A stretch of DNA of 64,000 nucleotides, taken from the NCBI RefSeq assembly GCF_000722875.1, contig NZ_JFHR01000001.1:124001-188000 (forward strand). Direction: 5' to 3'. Shown piece after piece: positions 43,692 to 51,849 of this stretch (positions are counted from its first letter, which is position 1; each line of letters begins with the position of its first letter). A program made the position numbers and the translations under genes. A model generated the notes under the pieces. It saw only the letters and a list, made by a program, of their open reading frames with translations. It was not told where the DNA came from and did not search any database. The stretch comes from Sphingobium chlorophenolicum (GTDB lineage Bacteria > Pseudomonadota > Alphaproteobacteria > Sphingomonadales > Sphingomonadaceae).

Positions 43692-44228
43692 ATGGCCAAT
43701 CACTATCTGCAAACGGCGTTCGCCATTCCGCTGATGCCGCAGGAAGCAATCCTGCTCAAGGAATGCTTCGCCGTATCGACCCAACTGTCCAGCGACTTCG
43801 CCGAACTCTCGTCTAACGGGATGCAAGCGGTGAAGACCTATTACGCGTCGCTTAGCGAGGGATTCAGGAACACCTTCCCGAACAAACCGGAGGAGGAAGA
43901 TCCTTTCGCGGACTTTCTCGATCTCTGGTCGGATCCGGGCTTTCCCGAGTTCGATGCCGATCTCATCATTCAAGGCGACCCGGAGGCCAAGACACAGTTC
44001 GCGTTCATCAGCGGCCATGAAGCCGACGTTCCGGCCCTCGCATCGCTGATCCAGAAAGTCTGCAAATCCGCGCTGCCGTTCGGCTTTCAATGGGCGGAGG
44101 TGGCCGACAAGGACATCGCTGACGGTTTCGGAGGCGGCTACTATGTCGTCACCGATACCGAGATATTCGGCGGCTCGACCCGGTGGCTCATGAAGGAGAC
44201 GCTGCAAACCTTGCGGGCAGGAGCATGA
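43692..44228 (+). CDS. Hypothetical protein (178 aa)
   Basis: AGGAGCTGAAAG upstream of the ATG. Segments FAIPLMPQEAILLKECFAVS, FADFLDLWSDPGFPEFDADL, DIADGFGGGYYVVTDTEIFG. The pattern, including the glycine-rich GFGGGYYVVTD near the end, suggests a compact alpha/beta domain. Overlaps the next start by 4 bp. Unknown. Confidence 0.55.
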   Translation: MANHYLQTAFAIPLMPQEAILLKECFAVSTQLSSDFAELSSNGMQAVKTYYASLSEGFRNTFPNKPEEEDPFADFLDLWSDPGFPEFDADLIIQGDPEAKTQFAFISGHEADVPALASLIQKVCKSALPFGFQWAEVADKDIADGFGGGYYVVTDTEIFGGSTRWLMKETLQTLRAGA

Positions 44229-44701
44229 TCATGGCGGAACGCATCAACGCACGCGTCACCCTCCATGTCGAGGTGTTCGACGCCAAGGAGCTCTGGCAGC
44301 ACGCATACGGGACCTACGAGGAGCAGAACGGCACAGCCGATCAGGGCGACTTCGAGGAGATGTACGGGACCGAGGACGATCCCGACATCGGGGAATGCAT
44401 TCGCATGATCTTCGATCCGGGTGAAAGCCCGCCCTGCCTCCAGATCGAGGATAGCTCGGTCGAGGTTACGCTTGTGCTGTTGGAAAACCGATATCCGCTC
44501 TTCATCGCAGATCGCGGCGAGCCTGGGATCATAAGCGCCGAGCCTAAAGGCGCGCATCACCCCGAATATGGCGACGCGCTCGATATGATCGAGCCGGATA
44601 CCGAGAGGGTATTCGCGCGATCGCAGGAGTGCCTCGACCACCATAGCAACCCGGCGCAATGGATCGAGAGCGTCCGGGCCAGGATGATGAAGCGGCTCTG
44701 A
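44225..44701 (+). CDS. Hypothetical protein (158 aa)
   Basis: Start at 44225 (overlapping the previous stop) or at 44231. NARVTLHVEVFDAKELWQHA, MYGTEDDPDIGECIRMIFDP, LVLLENRYPLFIADRGEPGI. Acidic alpha/beta protein, co-translated with the previous gene. Not recognised. Confidence 0.5.
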   Translation: MIMAERINARVTLHVEVFDAKELWQHAYGTYEEQNGTADQGDFEEMYGTEDDPDIGECIRMIFDPGESPPCLQIEDSSVEVTLVLLENRYPLFIADRGEPGIISAEPKGAHHPEYGDALDMIEPDTERVFARSQECLDHHSNPAQWIESVRARMMKRL

Positions 44702-44785
44702 GGCCGCCAACAATCCGTCCATCCCCGACATAGCACCGGACACCTCGTGCGCCGCGTCCGGTCGCGCCCGCGAAGGAGATTTTCG

Positions 44786-45214
44786 ATGAACGACGATCAA
44801 TTCGACGCGCTGGTCGATGACGCTACCCATGCGGTCAACGACCTCATTCCCGACACTGTGCTGGACGGTCTTCGCGATAGTGAAAGGTCGGATCTGCTTT
44901 TCCAGATCAATGACGCGCTGACGCCGATTCTGCGCGAGGTAATCGACAGGACCGACAGCGGCAGCGACAATCCGACCCGCTCCAGCACGATTGCTGCTCT
45001 GATCTCCGAGCTGCTGGAAACCCATGCCCAAAAGTGTGACGAGGGCGGCGATTGTGCCAATGACCGCCCGCGGCATGTGATCTCGGAAGTTTACGGAACC
45101 AGCGCCAATATCGACAGCCTCGCGATCTGCGAGATCGAAATGGGCACGCAAATCTACCTCGTTCTGGACGATCATTCCGCCTTCCGCATCGCCGTGGAGG
45201 CGGTCTCCCCATGA
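44786..45214 (+). CDS. Hypothetical protein (142 aa)
   Basis: Clear ribosome site GAAGGAGA before the ATG; a hairpin ACCGGAC/GTCCGGT lies in the leader (44737-44764). MNDDQFDALVDDATHAVNDL is helical; DRPRHVISEVYGTSANIDSL and GTQIYLVLDDHSAFRIAVEA are strands. Unknown; overlaps the next gene by 4 bp. Confidence 0.55.
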   Translation: MNDDQFDALVDDATHAVNDLIPDTVLDGLRDSERSDLLFQINDALTPILREVIDRTDSGSDNPTRSSTIAALISELLETHAQKCDEGGDCANDRPRHVISEVYGTSANIDSLAICEIEMGTQIYLVLDDHSAFRIAVEAVSP

Positions 45215-45411
45215 TCGAGATGCACTTGGCGCTTAGCGCGCTCAGGCGAGTAGCGCTCGTTTCTACCCAGAGCGAACTCGATGCTGCCAGGATGGAAGCC
45301 GCCGATATCCTCGATCAGGCCGGTTGGGAGAAATCGGCTCGCATCGTGATCGACAGCATCGGTCGCCCGGTTGCCTCCGACGATCAGGAAGGCCCGTCCC
45401 GACAAGGCTGA
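45211..45411 (+). CDS. Small hypothetical protein (66 aa)
   Basis: Helical (MHLALSALRRVALVSTQSEL; DAARMEAADILDQAGWEKSA). ATG overlaps the stop of the previous gene. Unknown. Confidence 0.45.
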   Translation: MIEMHLALSALRRVALVSTQSELDAARMEAADILDQAGWEKSARIVIDSIGRPVASDDQEGPSRQG

Positions 45412-45478
45412 TCCCGCATCGGCTATGCCTGCCTACCGGGCAGCAAAGCTGCCTCACCTCAACATCATGGAGGATATC

Positions 45479-45667
45479 ATGGCCCAACTCTCTCCCCTTC
45501 GCGAGCGTTTGGCGAGCGCCGAGCACGCATATGCCTGCGCGATTCAGCGCCGCAGCGCCACCGGCCGCAACCAGTATGTCATCCGCACCGGCAGCCCGCT
45601 CCAGCCGTTCCGCGTCACGGAGACCCGGCCGGCGAGGGACGAAAATCTCGTTCTGCACGTCGCCTGA
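45479..45667 (+). CDS. Small hypothetical protein (62 aa)
   Basis: From the ATG at 45479 (GGAGG at 45469-45473 is a little close; ATG at 45467 is an alternative). SPLRERLASAEHAYACAIQR RSATGRNQYV then ETRPARDENLVLHVA. Basic start, strand-like end. Unknown. Confidence 0.45.
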   Translation: MAQLSPLRERLASAEHAYACAIQRRSATGRNQYVIRTGSPLQPFRVTETRPARDENLVLHVA

Positions 45668-45695
45668 GACAAATCCTATCGTCGAGGAGGCGCCA

Positions 45696-45890
45696 ATGAA
45701 CGCTGCCGATCGATACCCGATCGAGCCGGGTATGTGGATCAGGACCGAGGAAAACGAGAAGCTCTTCTTCCTGCGATATTCATCGACCGGCCATTGGGGC
45801 TTCTTTTCCGAGGAGCGTCATCACACCGCGCGGGAATACAAGCTCCCGCTCGCGGGCCTCAAACCCTGGCACAAGGAACGCCGCCCATGA
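45696..45890 (+). CDS. Small hypothetical protein (64 aa)
   Basis: GAGGAGG precedes the ATG by 6 bp. MNAADRYPIEPGMWIRTEEN and KLFFLRYSSTGHWGFFSEER suggest a small beta-barrel. Overlaps the next start by 4 bp. Unknown. Confidence 0.5.
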   Translation: MNAADRYPIEPGMWIRTEENEKLFFLRYSSTGHWGFFSEERHHTAREYKLPLAGLKPWHKERRP

Positions 45891-46435
45891 AAACGCACGC
45901 GATGGCGAGCGGCCTTCGGGTCACTCTCAGCAAGACCGAACTGCAGGCATTGCTTGCGCTCGCGCGATACGGCGCTGAACAGATTGCGGCCGCGCACCAC
46001 TCTTATATCGTGCCCAAGCGACAGGAAGCCGTGGCGGCCGGCGTCATCCAGGGCCTCGAACAGGGTCTGTCGTCGGTCCGCTGGAAACAGGCGGAGGCCA
46101 AGGCAAGACGCGACGCACCGAAACGCGAGGCCGAGCGGCGTGCAACGCGCGAGCATCATGCCCAGATCGACGGCTATACCGTTTGGGGGATGTTGAGTGA
46201 CTGGACCGATCTCTCCGATGACCCCGACCGGCGCCAGTGGGCGGACCTGTTAAATCCTCTGACCGAAGCGCGTGAGCAGGCAGAAATTCGCCGGAATGTC
46301 TGGCGGATATACATCAGCAAGGGCAGCGCGGCGGCGGACGATCTCATCGTCTATCCGGGCGATTGCACGCAAACCGCCGATCGTCAGGAAATCGAGGTGC
46401 TCGCCCGACGGATCATCGCGCAACATCGAGAATGA
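45887..46435 (+). CDS. Hypothetical helical protein (182 aa)
   Basis: LRVTLSKTELQALLALARYG, then a long charged helix (KQAEAKARRDAPKREAERRA) and EQAEIRRNVWRIYISKGSAA. Probably coiled coil; no known family. Co-translated with the gene before. Confidence 0.5.
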   Translation: MKTHAMASGLRVTLSKTELQALLALARYGAEQIAAAHHSYIVPKRQEAVAAGVIQGLEQGLSSVRWKQAEAKARRDAPKREAERRATREHHAQIDGYTVWGMLSDWTDLSDDPDRRQWADLLNPLTEAREQAEIRRNVWRIYISKGSAAADDLIVYPGDCTQTADRQEIEVLARRIIAQHRE

Positions 46436-46509
46436 CGGGATCGCGCCGGCAAGATATGCGCGCGCCCTCGGAGGGGACCACAGGATCGGCCATTGCGAAA
46501 GGGCCCGCA

Positions 46510-46557
46510 AGGAGGGGAGTAGGAGGGGCTGGCGGTGAACTTCCCTGGGAGCTTGCC
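46510..46557 (+). promoter_or_regulatory. Purine-rich leader of the SLOG gene
   Basis: AGGAGGGGAGTAGGAGGGG is followed by a weak GGC...GCC structure and CTGGGAG before CCATG. Fits the recurrent leader, with the least clear hairpin. Confidence 0.4.
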
Positions 46558-47082
46558 ATGACCGCCAGCGATTCTGCCACATACCATCGCGTATCCACGC
46601 CGCCCATATTCATCTCCGGATCGCTCTCCATCCGACAGCTTCCGGCCAGCGTAATGAAGCGGCTCGGCGCCGTCATCGACAAGGAGTTACCCGTCGTGAT
46701 CGGCGACGCCCCTGGCGCGGATGCGGCCGTCCAACGATTTCTTGCCGATTGCGGTGTGCGTCACGTCACGATCTTCTGCGGAGGTTCCGTCCCCCGGCAC
46801 AATATCGGCATATGGCCGGTCCGGCAGATCCGAGCAGATGCTCCTGCGGGCACGCGCGCCTTCCATAGCGCAAAAGATCGGGAAATGTGCCGCCTCGCCG
46901 GTGTCGGATTCGTCATATGGGACGGAGCGAGTCAGGGCAGTCGCGCCAACATCCGGCGACTATGCGAGCGCGGGCGGTATGTCGTCGTCTATCTTCGCCC
47001 TGAAGACCGTTTCGTCACCCTCGCCAGCGATGCGGAACGGATGGCGTTTTTGGCGTCATCTATCCATAGCGATGGAGTGTGA
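46558..47082 (+). CDS. SLOG-superfamily protein (DprA/LOG-like fold)
   Basis: 174 residues. IFISGSLSIRQLPASVMKRL, VVIGDAPGADAAVQRFLADC, VTIFCGGSVPRHNIGIWPVR, RAFHSAKDREMCRLAGVGFV then IWDGASQGSRANIRRL: the Rossmann-like GxPGADA and GxSxGS motifs of SLOG domains that bind nucleotides or nucleic acid. In plasmids such proteins are often of DUF2493-like type. Likely nucleotide-ligand sensor or DNA-processing helper; no effector gene is fused. Confidence 0.65.
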   Translation: MTASDSATYHRVSTPPIFISGSLSIRQLPASVMKRLGAVIDKELPVVIGDAPGADAAVQRFLADCGVRHVTIFCGGSVPRHNIGIWPVRQIRADAPAGTRAFHSAKDREMCRLAGVGFVIWDGASQGSRANIRRLCERGRYVVVYLRPEDRFVTLASDAERMAFLASSIHSDGV

Positions 47083-47084
47083 TC

Positions 47085-47219
47085 ATGCCCTCTTCTGACA
47101 TCGACATATTGCCGTCGCGGGTAGGGACAGCGCCTATCAGCTGGCTCCCGATTTTTCGGACTGCTGGTAGCGCCGTCATGCACGGCGCGCGCGCAAGCGC
47201 CGGCGCACAGACCGCTTGA
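47085..47219 (+). CDS. Possible 44-aa protein
   Basis: ATG at 47085 with TGGAG 7 bp upstream, 2 bp after the SLOG gene. MPSSDIDILPSRVGTAPISW LPIFRTAGSA, ending RASAGAQTA. Plausible coding but very short; could be non-coding leader of the toxin-antitoxin pair. Confidence 0.35.
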   Translation: MPSSDIDILPSRVGTAPISWLPIFRTAGSAVMHGARASAGAQTA

Positions 47220-47246
47220 AAGACAGGCTTCTCCTTCTTAGATAGT

Positions 47247-47260
47247 GAATCGAACGATTC
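47247..47260. promoter_or_regulatory. Candidate operator of Phd/YefM-PIN pair
   Basis: Perfect palindrome GAATCG-AA-CGATTC ending 27 bp before the antitoxin ATG, within an AT-richer patch. Typical of antitoxin autoregulation sites. Confidence 0.5.
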
Positions 47261-47287
47261 GATCAATTCGGTCGAATGGAGGCAGCT

Positions 47288-47539
47288 ATGCAGACCATCA
47301 CCGCCAACGAAGCCAAGACCCGCTTCGGCGAACTTATCGACCGCGTACAGCGCGAGCCGGTGCGCGTAACCCGCCGCAATCGGGTTGTGGGTGTGATGGT
47401 TTCCCCGGAAGACTATGCAGCCATGCGGGCGTTCTACGCGGACAGGCTCGCCAGCACGCTACGCGAAACCGCCAACGAGGCCGCGAAGAAGGGCCTTACC
47501 GATAGCGAACTGGAGCGTCTGCTGTCCGATGAAGGGTGA
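47288..47539 (+). CDS. Phd/YefM-type antitoxin
   Basis: 83 residues. MQTITANEAKTRFGELIDRV, EPVRVTRRNRVVGVMVSPED and YAAMRAF is the Phd_YefM fold, followed by a C-terminal toxin-binding helix. Start at 47288, GGAGG upstream; ATG at 47276 is also in frame. Overlaps the PIN toxin gene by 11 bp. Should bind the palindrome at 47247. Confidence 0.88.
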   Translation: MQTITANEAKTRFGELIDRVQREPVRVTRRNRVVGVMVSPEDYAAMRAFYADRLASTLRETANEAAKKGLTDSELERLLSDEG

Positions 47540-47951
47540 CAGGTTCGTTATCGATACGAATGTCCTCATCAGCGCCGCGCTTTCAGCAGATTCGACCCCC
47601 GCAAGGGTGACGCTCTGGGTGATCGCCCATGCCCGGCTGATCTTCGCCGAGGCCACTTTCGAGGAATTTCGTTCCCGTCTTTGGCGTCCGAAATTCGACA
47701 GATATCTGACCATCGAGCGTCGAAATCAGATTCTACACGATTTCAGTGCAATCGCCGACTGGGTGGAACTGAATGACGATGCTCTTCCGGTCAGCAGCCG
47801 AGATCCGGATGATGATATGTTCATCCGCGCCGCCATTGCCGGATCGGCCCGTTGGCTTGTGAGTGGCGACAGGGATTTGCTGGACATTCAGGGATTGCCA
47901 GCGATTACGATCCTGACGCCGGCGGACATGCTGAAGCGGATTTCCGCATAG
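47529..47951 (+). CDS. PIN-domain toxin
   Basis: 140 residues. FVIDTNVLISAALSADSTPA (first Asp and Asn), TFEEFRSRLWRPKFDRYLTI (Glu), SRDPDDDMFIRAAIAGSARW (Asp cluster), LVSGDRDLLDI (last Asp): the complete acidic site of PIN ribonucleases of the 'PIN family, putative toxin' group. Paired with the antitoxin it overlaps. Confidence 0.88.
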   Translation: MKGDRFVIDTNVLISAALSADSTPARVTLWVIAHARLIFAEATFEEFRSRLWRPKFDRYLTIERRNQILHDFSAIADWVELNDDALPVSSRDPDDDMFIRAAIAGSARWLVSGDRDLLDIQGLPAITILTPADMLKRISA

Positions 47952-48046
47952 GTCTGACCCGGGCGGCGCCACGCTAGCGCAGCTGCGAATGACTCTGGCA
48001 CTCCTCGACGCAAAGTCTTCGCGAATGGGAGGTGCGGCCCGGCTCG

Positions 48047-48220
48047 ATGACGAAGTTCATCTGCGACCGGCGCCTGCTCGATCCCGACGAGTTCGATCAT
48101 ATCGTTGCCTAAGCGTCCACCGATCTCATCGGCTTCCTCGACGTCGTGGCGAGGCTGCCGCCCGATCAACTCCCGACCATCGGAAGCTGGCTCGAGCGGT
48201 TCAACGCCGGCGTTTCCTGA
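48047..48220 (+). pseudogene. Small gene interrupted by an in-frame TAA
   Basis: From ATG 48047 the frame reads MTKFICDRRLLDPDEFDHIV A, then TAA at 48110-48112, then ASTDLIGFLDVVARLPPDQL and WLERFNAGVS to a TGA at 48218. Composition on both sides of the stop is coding-like, and the second half is a plausible helix pair. Best read as one ~57-residue gene broken by a nonsense change. Confidence 0.5.
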
Positions 48221-48272
48221 TCGCTGACGGTCCATCGTTGGACGCAATCCCGCCATTTCTTGCGAGGTTCTT

Positions 48273-48572
48273 ATGCTCACCATCCAGTTCCGGGCGAAAA
48301 TCGTGACGATCTATTACACGGACGACACCATCGCGTATCGCCGGATCAAGATCCCCAGCATCGCGCGCCACCTCTGCGATATGAACGCCTTTCGCCGCTC
48401 ACGAAAATTCGGAGCCTATGCGAACAGCGACCTGTTCCTCGCCATGGTGACGCGCGCCCTGAAAGAGAATGGCATCGCGAACTTCCTCCGCATGGGTGCG
48501 CTGCCCGAAGGCGTGGCCGTCGACGAAAGCGGTTTCCTCGCAGGCGTCACGATCACGCTTCCCGACCGATAG
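48273..48572 (+). CDS. Hypothetical protein (99 aa)
   Basis: GAGGTTCTT upstream of the ATG. FRAKIVTIYYTDDTIAYRRI, HLCDMNAFRRSRKFGAYANS, LFLAMVTRALKENGIANFLR and AGVTITLPDR: a compact alpha/beta domain. Not recognised. Confidence 0.55.
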   Translation: MLTIQFRAKIVTIYYTDDTIAYRRIKIPSIARHLCDMNAFRRSRKFGAYANSDLFLAMVTRALKENGIANFLRMGALPEGVAVDESGFLAGVTITLPDR

Positions 48573-48623
48573 GGACGAGCAGCAATGCGCTGGGACATCC
48601 CCGCGAACTGAAGGAGCTTCGAC

Positions 48624-49025
48624 ATGCAAGCCACCGTCCGGCTGACGGCCAATGATATCCGCCAGCTTCGTTCGACCGCCGAACAGATTGCACGGCGGCA
48701 TAGTTCCGCCCGTCGCTTCGCAATCGAGATTGCCGAACGCGTCAACCTCGCCACCGGCGCCGCTGGCCTCAACATTCGTGCGATCACCGACGATCCCGAC
48801 TGGGAAGATACCGATCTGCACACGACACATCCCTGGTCGCGCATCCGTGAGCGTCATACGCTCGCCAACGGCACGGCACTGTTCGACCTCTATGTCTATG
48901 AGCGGCCCGGCATCGGCGAGACCGGCGATCTTGCCTGCTGCGTCGAGGCCGAACTGGATGGACAGGGCCTCGCAGCCTTTCACGCCGATAGCGCCAAGAA
49001 TGTCTGGCGCCGGTCGGACCTGTAG
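48624..49025 (+). CDS. Hypothetical protein (133 aa)
   Basis: AAGGAG 10 bp before the ATG. MQATVRLTANDIRQLRSTAE, RRFAIEIAERVNLATGAAGL, LFDLYVYERPGIGETGDLAC. Alpha/beta protein without known motif; unknown role. Confidence 0.55.
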   Translation: MQATVRLTANDIRQLRSTAEQIARRHSSARRFAIEIAERVNLATGAAGLNIRAITDDPDWEDTDLHTTHPWSRIRERHTLANGTALFDLYVYERPGIGETGDLACCVEAELDGQGLAAFHADSAKNVWRRSDL

Positions 49026-49150
49026 ATTGTCCTTCCACCCGTTCGATACGATGAGCGAGATCACGCACAGCAACCACACTTTGGGAAACCCGCCATGCGC
49101 CTGTCGGACGAGCTTGCCGCCAGACGCATTTTCTAGCGGGTCTGGACCGC

Positions 49151-49219
49151 AGAAGAGGAGGAAGGAGGTGATGGGCGAGGGGCCATCATGGATCCTCCGA
49201 TCTCCATAAGGAACAACCC
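49151..49219 (+). promoter_or_regulatory. Purine-rich leader with nested hairpins
   Basis: AGAAGAGGAGGAAGGAGGTG leads into outer stem GGAGG/CCTCC (49164-49168 with 49194-49198) and inner stem GATGG/CCATC (49170-49174 with 49183-49187); AAGGA and ATG follow. Confidence 0.5.
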
Positions 49220-50305
49220 ATGCCCATCCATCAGCCATCCGGTCCCGCGACCGAACCCGCCGTCGACACTTCCTCCCAGCCGTCCGCCGATCTTGTCGCG
49301 CTGTCCAGCAACGAGCTGATGGTTGCGCGCAGGCTTGCCTATGACCCTGAAAACGACGCCCTTGGTGAAGGGGATCTCTGGGTCGAATATATGGAAAGCG
49401 AGGACGACTGCATGGCCGCGCGCCAGATCGTTCCGTTCGACACATTCACGCTTTCCGTCTGGCATACCCTTGCCGCCGACATGTTCGAGGAACGCTCCGA
49501 TGAACGCGACGCATCGCAGATCGACCAGCTGATCGAAAGGCGTGGCCTTTTTCCTCATGACCCCGCCAATGGTCCGCGGCGTATCGCGCTTCCCGCAATC
49601 GAACTCCAGATCGCGCTTGAAAAGGATATCAAAGCAGGTTCGTGTCGGATCGCCAATGCCCGGATAAGGGTCGATGCCCTCGATCAATTGTCCGGCATGG
49701 AACCCGACTTCTATACCAATCCGGAAGCCATATCGACCGCGGGCTGGGACGCGCTGTCGGTAACGATCTTCGAACAGACCTGCACGGCACCGACGGGCGG
49801 GCGCTTCGGGAACATCTTCGATCAACCCGACCTGACAACCGGAACGCCGCTCGCACACGCCCGCGCCCAACTCTTCGAACTCCAGACGGCACTCGCTACC
49901 GCCAAACGAAGCCGGCGGCAGGATCCTGTCTTCAAAATCTATGTGCGGAGCATGATGGACGAGCTGCTCGCGATGCCTCCGCTGCTGGAGGCGATCCATA
50001 ATGACCACAGCGGCGCATTCCGCATCGTGGCCGCCTTTCTCGACGATCATCATCCCGAATGGTCCGAGGGGCTCTCGAAGAACCAGGCATTCAGTCCCTT
50101 GCTGCCCCTGCCTGTCGACTGGAATGGCCACGTCGATATCGTCGGCCTGGTGCAGGACTCGCGCGCCCGCATGTCCGCCGAAACGGTGGGTGTCGCGCCG
50201 CAGTTCTTCGGACTCTATGCCGGACGCCGCGATGGCAGTTCCGTCTGGCTTGGAGCGGCGGCCTGCGAAGCCGATGCCCATGCGCTGGTGACCGGGTTGG
50301 GCTAA
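49220..50305 (+). CDS. Hypothetical protein (361 aa)
   Basis: A Ser/Pro-rich start leads to SADLVALSSNELMVARRLAY, VPFDTFTLSVWHTLAADMFE, a long middle (LPAIELQIALEKDIKAGSCR; KRSRRQDPVFKIYVRSMMDE) and PQFFGLYAGRRDGSSVWLGA. Mostly helical, cytoplasmic. No known domain. Preceded by a recurrent leader with nested hairpins. Confidence 0.55.
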   Translation: MPIHQPSGPATEPAVDTSSQPSADLVALSSNELMVARRLAYDPENDALGEGDLWVEYMESEDDCMAARQIVPFDTFTLSVWHTLAADMFEERSDERDASQIDQLIERRGLFPHDPANGPRRIALPAIELQIALEKDIKAGSCRIANARIRVDALDQLSGMEPDFYTNPEAISTAGWDALSVTIFEQTCTAPTGGRFGNIFDQPDLTTGTPLAHARAQLFELQTALATAKRSRRQDPVFKIYVRSMMDELLAMPPLLEAIHNDHSGAFRIVAAFLDDHHPEWSEGLSKNQAFSPLLPLPVDWNGHVDIVGLVQDSRARMSAETVGVAPQFFGLYAGRRDGSSVWLGAAACEADAHALVTGLG

Positions 50306-50390
50306 CCCGGCCCCATATCGGCCCGCTCATTGGCGCGACAGACTGGTGCAACAACAGGGCGGCAACATGGCGCCCTTCGCGCTCTCCACA

Positions 50391-50441
50391 GGGGGAAAGG
50401 GGGTGGTTGGTGGATGAGTTTCATCTGGGAGTTCACCAACC
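50391..50441 (+). promoter_or_regulatory. Leader hairpin enclosing the ribosome site
   Basis: After GGGGGAAAGGGGG, stem GGTTGGTG/CACCAACC (50405-50412 with 50434-50441) encloses stem GATGA/TCATC and a bulge holding the SD TGGGAG. The ATG at 50442 directly follows the stem, so folding should block initiation. Confidence 0.6.
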
Positions 50442-50642
50442 ATGTCCAGCAGCCAGCAAACCACGAACATCCCCGAAATCGTCGTAATCGACAGCATTAC
50501 CTGCCCCAACTGCGGCGCAGCCGAGTGCTACGATGATCCCACGAGCCCCACAGGCAAGCGGTTCAACATCAACGCCTATAAGGTCGGCGACAAGCACGGT
50601 TACTGGTGGAGTCGTTGCAACCTTTGCAATAGCTGGTTCTAG
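50442..50642 (+). CDS. Small zinc-ribbon protein
   Basis: 66 residues. ITCPNCGAAECYDDPTSPTG and YWWSRCNLCNSWF carry two CxxC knuckles, i.e. one zinc ribbon. Likely nucleic-acid or protein binding. Its start lies in the hairpin described above. It directly precedes the DpdA-like gene by 91 bp and could be its helper. Confidence 0.65.
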   Translation: MSSSQQTTNIPEIVVIDSITCPNCGAAECYDDPTSPTGKRFNINAYKVGDKHGYWWSRCNLCNSWF

Positions 50643-50733
50643 AAGGGCAGGAGGATTTCCGGCTCCCGCAAGCGTAACCGTCTTTCGTCTCACCGACCCT
50701 TCGCTTGAGAAGCGTGACGTCGCGGAGGCCAGC

Positions 50734-51738
50734 ATGAACATAGAGATCATCGTCGGCCTCCCGCATCTCAATCGTGGCCCGCTTCTCCAGCGCGCGATCG
50801 AGATGCGCTATCCGGTCCTCATTTCAGCGAACGCGCTGTCGCGATGGGATCGCCGCGAGGGCTATGCGCGCTGGGCGGGCTGGAACCTGCGTTCGCTGGC
50901 CAATGCCTCGCGCCTGGTGTCGATCGACCTCGACTCCGCCGGCTTTGTCGTCGCTCATCGCTACCGCGGGCTGCCCTGGACGGCCGATGACTATATCGAA
51001 CTGGCCGCAAGCTACCCATTTCGGCGCTTCGCGAGCCTCGACCTGTGCACCGAAGAGGAAATTGCCCGCGACCGCGACGAAGTCCTCGACCGTATCTCGC
51101 GCACCATCGCGCTCAATCATGCCTGTCATGCAAGAGCCGCCGATCGCGGAATCGATGCCCGGTTCATGCCCGTCATCCAGGGACGGCATCCCGACGACTA
51201 TCTGCGATGCCTCGACGGCATTGCCGGTATCCTTCGGCCAGGCATGGTTGTCGGTATCGGCTCCATGTGCCGCCGCACGGTGTCCGGTCCTGATGGGCTT
51301 CTCGCGGTGCTAAGCCGGCTCGACCGGGACGCAGACCCTGCGCTCCGCTTCCACCTTTTCGGTGTGAAGGGAACAGCCCTCCATTATTTGCGGCCGCTTG
51401 CGCATCGCATCGCCAGCCTCGATTCCTGCGCCTATTCTCTGGCCGCGCGGATCGAGGCGTGGCGCGAAGGCTTTTCGAAGACCGACGAGTTCGTTGCCGG
51501 TCATATGGAGCGATGGCAACGCCGGCAGCAGGCCCGGCTCGACGGGGGCGACGCCGCATTCCAGCATCATCTGCCGCTCACGAAACCTGCGCTTTCGGCC
51601 GGAAACGCATGGGACAGAGCACTCGATCTCGCCCGGGCGGAAATCCGCACTTTGATCGAACAAGGGGAGATCGCGCACGAGCAAATCACCGAAGGGTGGG
51701 TCGCGCAGTGGGCGGCTGAAACCTATAGCGCCACGTAG
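50734..51738 (+). CDS. DpdA-like 7-deazaguanine DNA/tRNA transglycosylase (TGT superfamily)
   Basis: 334 residues from the ATG at 50734 (GGAGG upstream; open to 50533). Family motifs in order: SIDLDSAGFVVAHRYRG (~64-80; DSxGF as in TGT), ASLDLCTEEEIARDRDEVLD, FMPVIQGRHPDDYLRCLDGI (~145), MVVGIGSMCRRTVSG (~172-186), FHLFGVKGTALHYL and ASLDSCAYS (~226-234, candidate nucleophile Asp). GxGSxCRR plus the LFG...DS block is the DpdA pattern, the branch that exchanges guanine in DNA for preQ0-type bases, rather than bacterial Tgt (no zinc site seen). No preQ0 genes are in the window, so substrate would come from the host. DNA target is inference. Confidence 0.75.
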   Translation: MNIEIIVGLPHLNRGPLLQRAIEMRYPVLISANALSRWDRREGYARWAGWNLRSLANASRLVSIDLDSAGFVVAHRYRGLPWTADDYIELAASYPFRRFASLDLCTEEEIARDRDEVLDRISRTIALNHACHARAADRGIDARFMPVIQGRHPDDYLRCLDGIAGILRPGMVVGIGSMCRRTVSGPDGLLAVLSRLDRDADPALRFHLFGVKGTALHYLRPLAHRIASLDSCAYSLAARIEAWREGFSKTDEFVAGHMERWQRRQQARLDGGDAAFQHHLPLTKPALSAGNAWDRALDLARAEIRTLIEQGEIAHEQITEGWVAQWAAETYSAT

Positions 51739-51849
51739 TAACGCAGGTCCTGGTGAATTTAGCCTCGGTCGCTGACCTATGCGGTGTGCGAAGAACTCAC
51801 CGGCCTATAAGGTCGAGGACGCCACGCAGGGTCTTGCCCATCGATCGAA

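Noticed and set aside
49094..49138. 15-codon frame (MRLSDELAARRIF)
   Set aside because: Too short to support as a gene; may be a remnant or leader peptide.
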